Shown here in pieces: positions 54,915 through 64,000 of a DNA stretch of 64,000 nucleotides; position 1 is the stretch's first letter, and the number at the start of each line of letters is the position of its first letter. This stretch comes from Glandiceps talaboti (Eukaryota; Hemichordata; Enteropneusta; Spengelidae). The stretch covers positions 8,929,759 through 8,993,758 of the forward strand of contig NC_135559.1 of NCBI RefSeq assembly GCF_964340395.1, read 5' to 3'. The notes under the pieces are model-generated. The model was not told where the DNA came from and searched no databases. It was given only the letters and a program-made list of their open reading frames with translations. Position numbers and translations under genes: made by a program.

Positions 54915-57900
54915 ATGATAGGTCATAAAAGGAGAAGTTCAGAAGATCAAGAAGACGCCGTTGACAGACGGGGACTACTGAAAAAACAAAAATCTATATC
55001 CTCCGCATTCCGTGAGTTTGATATTTCAGAAGGGGGTGACGATGACGTTGACGAACAAGACCCGGAATCTGAGCCACAGACAGTTCCTTGCTTTACAGAT
55101 CAGGTTTTGACGACATTTAAACACGGCATTGAGCACCTGAGAGAAATTGCAATGCCATGCATACCACCAATGAACCAAATGGTAAGTAAATAATTTACCT
55201 AAGATATATCACTCTAGCGAGCTTGGCTTGCTTCTCTCCCGTTAGTCTTGCTGCTAGACGTTCGGGCTTTCTTTCGATAGTTCGCAGTGAGGGTTTGGAT
55301 GTTCCATCCTCGATAGTAATGTTCGGTCGTGTGTCGTATTTTATCCGAAGAACATCCGAGGTCTAGCAGATAGACTACTCTCCCGTATGCATAGACCATG
55401 CAGTGAGAGAGTTCCCTACGTGTGTCAGCCAATGGTTAAGCCCCAAAATTTACATATCTCATCTGATGTTGACCGAAACGTGACACTGAGTAGTCAGTCC
55501 TCGGTGGTCATCATGCTCGAGCAATATCAACAACTACACGGCGACGAATTTCCGTGGGTTTACGTGAGTGGAACATTCCTTGATTTGTAGCGTGAGTTTT
55601 GTCAGAGTCGATCAAGTACATGAGAAATTGTTCATTGAGGGGCTATAAAAATATACAAACGTCAGTACAAGTGTCGTGCAACTAGTGTAAAACAGTCTGG
55701 AAAGTTATGTATTTTCTTTGAAAAGCAACGATTACTTCCGCAGTACTCTTGAATTACTTAATTATGTAACTGTCAATAATGTTGGTCGACTATTCTTCCA
55801 TACGTGAGAAACATCATGTCGAAGTGTTTACAAAATGTATGAAAGTGTCTGCATTTGATTTAGTTATAACAGCTTTCAGGGGGCAGTTCCAACTTCCACC
55901 ATACCGTCTCGTGTTCAAGGTCGTCAACATATCTAAAGAGTCACTTCCCGTCGTCACGTCAGTGTTCCTGTAATAGTGTGACCCCGGGAGTGTGACGTGA
56001 CACCCAATGTGGATTTATTAGTATACTCTAGACTAATAAATCATGGTTAATTTAGTGAACTTCAGTAATTTCAACGAAATATAGCAATTATTTACATTCT
56101 GTCTGCTAGTCATCAAACTATAGGAACATCCGGGTTGACTGACAGGCAGGTGCAGTTTAAAATTTACATAATAGATTTTGTAATATCCTGAACACACCTG
56201 CCACAATTGGAAAAACATGAAAGAGGAATTCTACCTTTGGGATTGTTATGGTTGTTTGAACCATAGACCCTTCTATGTTTTAACTCAATCTGTCAAATGG
56301 TGACTGATGTTAATTATAAGTTAATTAAGTGTATTGATAGCCATATCCTGGCTGATTTGCATATATATTTTATCAATCAGTAATTGAATTCCCATGAAGA
56401 TTATCAGTTTAGTTTTCATTTATTTACCTTTGTTTCCTTATTTATACATAGACCGACAGACAGGTAAGTAAGTACCAATGGGTAGGGTCTATGATTTATG
56501 GTCATCCATGTTATATGTTCTGAATGGCAACATAAAACATAAACAGAACACTGTACATAAGGATGGACATAATAGTAAATAAATAACACATACATATATT
56601 TGTTTGTTTGTTTGTTTGTTTGTTTGTTTATTTATTTGTTTACTTATTTGTGTATTTACTTGTTTGCTTATTATTTATTCATCCCTGAGATAAATTTACA
56701 GTAACATTGAAACACATTAACCATACAAAAGTGAGACGATGTTATTGCAATCTGAGAAATTACTAAAGTCTGGGCAAATCAAGTAAATATATCTGAGATT
56801 TGAAATCTATTTTATATCAAATATATATGGGAAAAAAGAAAAAGCAAAAACTAGACAAAATTATGATATACAACAAGTGAAAAATAACATAAGATTGTAA
56901 GCACTGAGATTCCTCCTTGTATCAGAGTTAAAGGCAAACACTGGATAAGGGTTAAAATCTAGGTGTGATAAATTATGGCTGTTTGGCAGAACTCTATGAA
57001 AAGTTGGTCCAGAACAAAAAATGACCATATGTGACAGTAATCTAACAACCTTGAATTGAAACATAAAACAAGAACTGTAATTGAAACTTACTAGTATATA
57101 TAGTCCTTTAAAACTCTCTTCAGATCAGAGGTGAAATCAGTGTAAAAGACAGTGGCATGAATGGCAGGATACCATATTACTATTCGATATTGTCAACCCA
57201 CTATAGCATTGATATGTTAATACATTTTATGCAATAGCAGAAGTGAAAAATTTTAACTTAAAGCAGAAGTTAAAGTTAACAGTGGTAATTGAACCAAATT
57301 TGAAAATGAAGTTCTGTGTACTGTCAAACAAGATACAAGAGGTTCAAAAACCTCTTCCTCAAATCTGGGCATAGTATTCTCTGAAAAAAGCAGTCCTTAC
57401 TTATAGAGACATTGTATCACACTTAAAGTTAATCATGATTCAATTTCAGCTTTGTAAATGCAGTTACATATGACACTCAATTATATCTGTTAAAAAACAA
57501 TTTCTTTTCTTCAGGATGAACCTGTTTCAGCTGAGTCATTGATCAAGTTACCACATCCCAATGGCTATCTACAATCAATTGGAGTCAAATTCTGTTCAGA
57601 TGTTGAAGATGATGGCAGTAGATCTGTACATAAAATCACAGAAGTTCATGATCAGTTGTTCGAGGGAAAGTTGAGGTGAATTTATTTTAATTTTTCATGA
57701 CAGATTTATTTGCATAGGATTAATACTATTTCTGTTTCATATTTACCAATTTTGGTTTTGTCCTTTTTCCTTGATATGCATGCATGGACATAATTATTTC
57801 TCTTGACTAAAACACCGAAGCATCTTCATTTCTCCTGTAAAGAGGAAGAAAGTTGGTTTCCAAAGAGACATTCACTGTTTAACTAAGTTGTTTTACTGTT

Positions 57901-58059
57901 TTACAGACCTGGTGATGTCCTGCATACTATAAATGGACTAAATGTCTCAAAGAGAAGACATACTGATCTGTTGGAGTTAATGTACCATCTCGATGAAGAG
58001 TTTGAACTGGTAAGCTTAGACTATAGTTATATACACATGAACATGCACACACAAACACT

Positions 58060-58121
<62 letters not shown>

Positions 58122-58330
58122 CATGCATACATACATACATACATACATACATACATACATACATACATACATACATACAGGCATGCATGCACACACACGC
58201 GCACTCACATACGGTACATACGCATGCATACACACCCACCCTTGCATGCACACAGCATGCACACTTGCATTGCACTCACATTGCGCGCGCACACACACAC
58301 ACAAATGCATCCACACATCATCACACTGCA

Positions 58331-58392
<62 letters not shown>

Positions 58393-58412
58393 TACATACA
58401 TACACACATATT

Positions 58413-58443
<31 letters not shown>

Positions 58444-61400
58444 AATAAAACTGAAATCATACATACACTGGTAAAGAAATGGCAATAACAAAATATGCTT
58501 CAGTCATATACAAAAAATGGATTAAAAAATGAAAGGAAAGTTAATTCTATACAAAGTATAACAAGCAAGAATTCATAAATTATAATAATATCTATAAAAC
58601 ATACAAACTGCAAATTCCTACTATTTTTGGCATAGCCACCATTTCTTTGTGAAAATGAGGAATTGTAATCCTTAAGTATATATGTTTTCATTAGCCCTAA
58701 CTTGAGATTTACTGTTTCATTTATATTTCAATATTTCGATGACTGTCAGCCTTCTTCATCTGGGAATGAGAACATGAACCATGTCCATTGCTGAAATTAA
58801 CATTTGTGGAGGAACTCTGCTGGGGATAAAAGGACGGTAGCCAGCATAATTAACCGGTTACTCTGCAATTTCTTGCCGGCTACCATTTCTGAAACTTGTA
58901 TATCCATTGTTGGGTAGATTCATAAAGTCTTTGTCATAATTTACTACTCAGTACTGCCTACTTTTCTAATTTTGTGTGCTACCCTTAGCTATCCATCCTG
59001 TCTATACACAGCATTCTCGCAAACCAGAGTTATTGTTTCTACCATTACATTTCGAAGGAATGGCTCATTAAGAACGTTACCGTAAAACAGGTCGTGGTTT
59101 GCTACGATGATACACAGTGAATTCAAGTATTCAAACAATTATTTGTATGTTATCATTCACGTAGGTTATCAAGAGAAAGATGGAGAACACCGAATCTCCA
59201 GATGAAGATGTAGATGAGGAGGATTGGGCAGTAGAAATTGTCACTCATATTAAAATCAAAATCAAACTTAACATAGATGGTAAGGGTATATAATCTTTAA
59301 CGTCTGAAGATGAAATTACGTATGTACTGACAACATACCAGGATAGGTTTGTGGTTGACCCTAATCAAAAGAGGTTTGTGAGGGTGTCCTAGCTGTAGAT
59401 ACAATTATTCAGCTGAAATATACTTACATTTACTGACAAAATCATGTATTACAAACATGCTCCCAGGATGTGTTAAATTTGAAGTTATTCCATATTTTAG
59501 GGGTTCAAGGAGATCTGTGAGGGTATCCTATAGATATATACCCTAGAAGGGGAAGTTTACATGACTTATGAACAAGCTTTGGGGTGGCTGTCCTTAAGTC
59601 CATTCTTCTAATGACCTAATGGACTGTTAGATATCTTAAATCTGGCATTTCATTATTTTAAAAAAATTGACAGCCTCTGTAGCTATGGTAGGATTAGCAA
59701 AAAATCGGTATGGTCAGGTGGTGGTATGGTCAGCCAGTTGTAGATATTAGGTAGTTTGATGTCTCTCTTGATCTTGGGATTGCAGCAATCTGATGTTGAT
59801 AGCCTCTGCAATCTTTCTTGGGAAATCATGTTGGCATGTATAAACAATGGAAAAATAGTTATGACTGTATAAAGTCATGGGAATACTAGTATTCAGCAAA
59901 ATCTGATGAGTAAACACTGCTACTCAAGTAATTTATTCCACTAATATTGGTAATAATTTATTCAATTGTTATATTTCAGGTGATAAAATAGTGTTTGAGG
60001 TGGTTTCTTGTGTTGAAATGGAATTTATAGAGAAGTCTGATGATGGAATGCCAATGATTCGTTGTTATGATAAGATGGATGTATACATCTACAAACCAAC
60101 TGAAACTGGCACCGTTTTGGCTATGACTGATCAAAAAACTCTTGGTCTAATAGCTAATAAGAAAGATGATCTGAAAGGTAAACATACAGAGATATATTAA
60201 ATCATATTATACCACATGCAAGCCAGGTTGAATGCTTTCCAACAACTTGAGTAATGTTATGGTGTGTGATGTTTCAAGATGGCATCAACTCATTAATATT
60301 CAAATATTTAACTGTGACTAATCTATTCAAGATGGCGTCAACTCATGAATATTCAAATATTTTATTGCAACTAATCTGTTCAAAATGGCGTCAACTCATG
60401 AATATTCAAATATTTAAGTTCGTACACACAAGTGACATGGGATATTTATCTGTATTTTAAACTCTGAAAATAAAAAAACACTCAGAAAAAGAAGTCACAA
60501 ATGAATGCTAGTTATTGAATATTTGTTTTGACAACTGAACCCATTGGTAGGATTTATTGCTGTTAGCACAAAATTTGGGTTGACAAACTCTTACCTTACG
60601 GCTCCATTCTTATGGCTCCTTTAATAAGATAACACTAATACATGAACCTGGGAATGAAACCCTGGCCTTTAACAGAGCTAATAGATCTCACCACTATCTA
60701 TGATATCAATGGTGAATATGTTGTTTGATCTTGCAGGACAATGGACAATGTACCGATACAAAGTGTTCTGGCCTGGGTCTAGAAACCAGGTCAACCAGGA
60801 AGATATGCCAAACAGTGCAGTTGTCTTATATAATAAAGAATTTAATCGATGCCTGGCAGTGTCAACGGGGAAGTACCAAATGTTAACCTTCAAGGTAAAC
60901 ATTATTTGGATGATTTTAGTGTTTTGAATGCCAAAAAAAGATAAAATCAAATTACTAAGATATGTGACAAGTTATGTTTGTTCTTAGATTTTTGTAGAAC
61001 TTGAAACTTAAGATCCATAAACTATGTTATTAAAGGGCAATTTTTCAATACCATGACACCGTGTTATCTTATCCATGGAACCATAATGATTTATATTGAA
61101 ATCGGATTATTGTTTTGCTCTGTATTAATTGTTTCCAAGCTATCATTTTTCACACCCACATTTAATCCTTGTCCGATCTGGGCCTTTATACATCAAGGTT
61201 TACACCTGCTAGAATTGATCTGCATGCTTAGAATACATGAATATTCATTATATAGCTCTGCATTGCAGTAAGGTCATGACCTCTGATCTTTGACATAAAA
61301 CTAGATTTTTTCTTTTGTTTTCTCAGAAACCTACAGGCTTTAAAGGTTTGGATAAACTGCACCACATCGATGGAAGGATGTTTTATAAAAGAGAATGGTA

Positions 61401-62893
61401 TAAAGGAAGTGACCGTGTTGCATTTGAATCTGCACTCTATCAAGGTTAGATTTATCTCTTCAAGAAATTTTAGGCACAGACAATTAGAAACAGATTGGCA
61501 ATGGGTATTGTTCTGAGGTGATAATAGGGCGATTATGAGCTTGATCATCATCTCAGATAGGCTGCAAGGATCTCCTTTGTTTCAAACATAGGCTGAAAGT
61601 TTAAATGAGTGACATGTGAGTTGCTCATTGGGAACTATCAGTGTTTGTTTTCTATAGCAAATTAACACTACATCATTGGTAAAGGTCAAAGGTGTGAATG
61701 CATAATCTTTGAGCGGAAGCAGAAATTTTTGCGAAAATAGTTTGAAAATCGAGCAAGATTTAGTTGAGTTATTTCCTTTTAAAACTTGCTTGTTATGAAT
61801 GGTCAAATTTATGATTATATAATGTGCATATTTGAGGGAAAAATGCAGAATTATGGAAAAAGTTACATACTGTATGACAAAATCTGATGACAGGTCAAGT
61901 TGTGTTCTATGGCTCTGTAGCAAGTCATGCTCTGAGAATTTCATCCTACCCACTGGGATTTTTGTCAGAAAAGTAGATACTTCATTCCATGGTCGTAACA
62001 TTTCCAATGTTTACACGAGGGTTTCACCTTGTGTGTGTATTTTGTCATGGTGATGAATTGACATATAATGTGGTGTGATTGTTGTACATATCTTTTAGCA
62101 AGGGAGTATGTAAAGCAGGCATGAGTTCGAGATAGTCAACACAAAACCCATGCCATGTATAAACTGTTGGTATGTTCAAATTTCGTGTACCATTCGTCAG
62201 TCGAACGGCATCCAATACATGTATTTTTGGTCGACTGAAATCCTAAAAGATTTTGTTGATAAGGGATTAGTCATTATTTGTTTACAACAGTAGAAACAAC
62301 ACATTCACTGTTTTAAGTATGGATTATTTTTATTCCGTATGCCATACAAATTACCCCGTTAAAATGGTAATAAACAACTAATCCATTTATTACATGTACA
62401 TATGTTATGGTAGTTTTTGATTTATGCGAGAATATGTTGAACCCAAGCCAATTCACTTGTTTGAAAGTTATTTCCATGACAATAGAGTAATGTTTACTTG
62501 AGACTACAGTTTGGACAATGGGAGAGGACTCATTGCTAATCTGTTTTCTTACTTGTCTGTGCTTTAGATAATTCAGTCCACCAGCAGCAATGCTTTGATA
62601 TTTCTCACGAGACAAAGTCCAAAAGTTATTATTATGATACATTACCAGGTATATAATGTAACTGGACCACTTATGTCTCTTGTCTTTGACCTGCATTGAC
62701 AAGGCCCCTTATGTCTCCCATAATTCTCAAATAAGCATAAATGTGTCTGATTGTTCTTGTTCTCTGTCTTGCAGGATTTTACTTATTCAGAAGTGGTGAT
62801 GGTATTATACTGGTTGAACAGAAGGATCCTGGCTCTCTCGACTTCAACACTGGCTTTGAGATAATCAGTGTGAAGTGTGAAGCATTTCCATAG
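54915..62893 (+). CDS. PDZ domain plus interleukin-1-like beta-trefoil protein (novel architecture)
   Basis: Exons: 54915-55181, 57515-57675, 57907-58009, 59165-59279, 59980-60177, 60737-60894, 61327-61444, 62568-62648, 62775-62893; 439 aa, phases closed. The start is supported by an in-frame TGA two codons upstream. Residues 1-89: no signal peptide, basic clusters HKRR, RR and LLKKQK, then an acidic stretch. Residues 100-181: PDZ, with GYLQSIGVKF as binding loop and GKLRPGDVLHTINGLNV as core. An acidic linker (186-198) follows. From about 216 to the end is a beta-trefoil. Its second half shows NRCLAVSTGKYQMLTF (318-333), GRMFYKRE (350-357), FESALY (367-372), PGFYLFRS (400-407) and GFEIISV (427-433), the order found in IL-1, IL-1Ra and IL-18. 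FGF-type trefoils are the main alternative, but FESA is an IL-1 signature. Function unknown; an intracellular, leaderless cytokine-like or alarmin-like factor is my inference. Confidence 0.8.
55243..55377. mobile_element. MITE, TIR TAGTCTTGCTGCTAGAC family, copy 2
   Basis: 135 bp from TAGTCTTGCTGCTAGACGTT to CCGAGGTCTAGCAGATAGACTA (inverse ends TAGTCT..CTGCTAGAC). Inner inverse words include ATCCGAAG and TTCGG. Matches 41216-41372 at the ends only. Confidence 0.7.
56262..56493. mobile_element. CATAGACCC-family element, 232 bp
   Basis: Starts CATAGACCCTT and ends AGGGTCTATG. Short inverted ends are the same as in the hairpins at 39202-39229 and 52543-52578, here with an AT-rich interior. Confidence 0.6.
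56597..56665 (+). repeat. (TTTG)n microsatellite
   Basis: TTTG tetranucleotides at about 56599-56627 grading into ATTT/ACTT variants. Confidence 0.9.
58055..58445 (+). repeat. (CA)n-(CATA)n compound microsatellite
   Basis: Pure CA at 58063-58120, CATA at 58124-58180, then mixed CA/CATA to 58443. Intron 3 of the PDZ/IL-1-like gene, starting about 50 bp after its donor. Confidence 0.93.
60272..60417 (+). repeat. Three-unit tandem repeat of about 53 bp
   Basis: The unit TTCAAGATGGCGTCAACTCA, then TGAATATTCAAATATTT, occurs three times in intron 5 of the PDZ/IL-1-like gene. Confidence 0.85.
62568..62648 (+). other. Symmetric 81-nt exon 8 of the PDZ/IL-1-like gene
   Basis: Phase 1 at both ends, 27 codons (DNSVHQQQCFDISHETKSKS then YYYDTLP), placed between FESALYQ and GFYLFRS. 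The downstream donor GTATAT is weak compared with the GTAAGT-type donors of the other exons. Skipping keeps the frame and gives FESALYQGFYLFRSGDG, which has the uninterrupted IL-1 spacing. A cassette exon is therefore plausible; not proven. Confidence 0.75.
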
Positions 62894-63442
62894 TTATGCT
62901 ACCATGGTTACCATTGAATATTTGAGCCTGGAAGTCATGAGGACTACCATACTGGTTTTGATTGATATCAATCTGATAGTGCTATCATGTACTGTTACTA
63001 TAGTAACTGTAACCTTAGTTACTGTTGGTTACTTTAAAAGATTGTTCTTTCTTGCCTAAGTTTTAAAAAATTAAGTTAATTGAAGAAATTTAGCTGAGGG
63101 GAAAGCGATATATTCTTCTCAAGAAAGAATTCCATGCTGTGATCTGAAAAAAATAGGTCGAACCAATATATCGTTGAAGTCATGAGAACATAGACATAGG
63201 ATGTGAAAATTCATAAAAGTTCAATGATTTAACTTTTTCTTCAAATTCCAATTTTAAGAAAGTCAAAATATCAGAGCGGTATACTTAAGGCATTTGAATA
63301 TATTTGGATCTCGTATAGATATACATATAACATGTATACAAATTAGGCTTTAAAAAATCACATACTGCCCTCTTGTGGCAATGAGTATATATTAGAACAG
63401 TAGCTTTTATCCAGTTGTGGTTAATAGTATGCATTTTTTTAC

Positions 63443-63480
<38 letters not shown>

Positions 63481-64000
63481 TACAACAAGGGCATTCAGTG
63501 CAACAATAATGAACTGCTTTCAGTTGAAATGTTTTTCTTCAACTCTTATATTTATATTCTTCAACTCTTATAACCTGCCAGGGCTAAATAGTTTTAACCA
63601 AGTACACTATTTCTTGTGTTCATGTCATACAATCATGTACCGTATTCTTTTTATATTTCAAAGGTACAGTTATGCGCTGGGGAGCAATTTTCCTAAAAAT
63701 CAGAGTTTTAAAATCTCTCCAAACTTCACCAATTGAAAATTTTTTCCTTATCCTTTTGAACAATAAAAGAAATTTGGGGCTTCACCATCAAGTTTTCAAG
63801 AAAATTGTCATTCAATTGTTTTCCTGTAAAGTTAACAAGTATTTGGTGGCCATATTGGATTCTATTTTACACGGTATTTGGTGGCCATATTGGATTCTAA
63901 AATGGTTTAATTTCAATATTGTTTTTTTCATGTATTTCAGATAGTGGCCCCTAATTTTTCTTCTTGATTGTAAAGATTTCTTGATTTCATGATTTTTGCT
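62894..64000 (+). other. 3' flank of the PDZ/IL-1-like gene
   Basis: No gene recognised. Holds a (TAG)n tract (63444-63481), a candidate poly(A) signal AATAAA at 63772-63777, and a two-unit repeat of ATTTGGTGGCCATATTGGAT at about 63840-63900. Confidence 0.6.
63444..63481 (+). repeat. (TAG)n microsatellite
   Basis: About twelve TAG repeats. Confidence 0.95.

Larger units (their letters stand above)
55182..57514 (+). other. PDZ/IL-1-like gene intron 1
   Basis: Contains a MITE (55243-55377) and then 55380-55980, CpG-containing sequence with no repeats and small open frames on the plus strand that I cannot assign. A CATAGACCC element (56262-56493) and a (TTTG)n tract (about 56600-56640) follow. 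The rest is AT-rich and plain. Confidence 0.6.

Noticed and set aside
60737-62893. FGF identity for the C-terminal trefoil
   Set aside because: The NRCLAV segment does resemble FGF NRYLAM, but FGF lacks FESA...GFYL and the C-terminal GFEIISV strand matches IL-1 better. Kept as an alternative to be tested, not as the main call.

Overview
This is a 64 kb piece of an AT-rich, intron-rich animal genome, not microbial. The genes have many short exons split by roughly 0.1-7 kb introns with GT-AG borders, and two introns are of the minor (U12) class. The intergenic and intronic DNA is full of short inverted-repeat DNA elements, tRNA-derived SINEs and long microsatellites. The proteins are clear orthologues of human genes but are not vertebrate-like in detail. 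An invertebrate bilaterian, for example a marine deuterostome or lophotrochozoan, fits best; I cannot name the species.

Layout: (1) 1-14306, minus strand: the first five coding exons of a monoamine-oxidase-type flavoprotein, running off the left edge. (2) 15275-27578, plus strand: PELP1 (Rix1-type ribosome biogenesis factor), 16 exons, 816 aa, head-to-head with the MAO gene. (3) 27579-32431: gene-free, holding microsatellites, a MITE and a minisatellite. (4) 32432-38525, minus strand: RNF168-type E3 ubiquitin ligase, 5 exons, 964 aa, tail-to-tail with PELP1. (5) 38748-51418, plus strand: EIF2A, 18 exons, 587 aa, sharing a 222-bp bidirectional promoter with RNF168. Two successive EIF2A introns are U12-type, one of them AT-AC. 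(6) 51419-54914: inverted repeats and a LINE reverse-transcriptase remnant. (7) 54915-62893, plus strand: a nine-exon gene for a 439-aa leaderless protein with a PDZ domain followed by a beta-trefoil that carries interleukin-1 family hallmarks. I consider this the most interesting item in the window. (8) 62894-64000: 3' flank with no gene seen.

All exon models were assembled by hand from splice signals and reading-frame continuity; every exon-exon phase closes. The genes act in separate processes: amine oxidation, 60S ribosome maturation, DNA-damage ubiquitin signalling, translation initiation, and a putative cytokine-like factor. No shared pathway is implied beyond the two divergent promoter arrangements. 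At least six distinct families of short terminal-inverted-repeat elements are each present in two or more copies, so the window also works as a small catalogue of this genome's MITEs.
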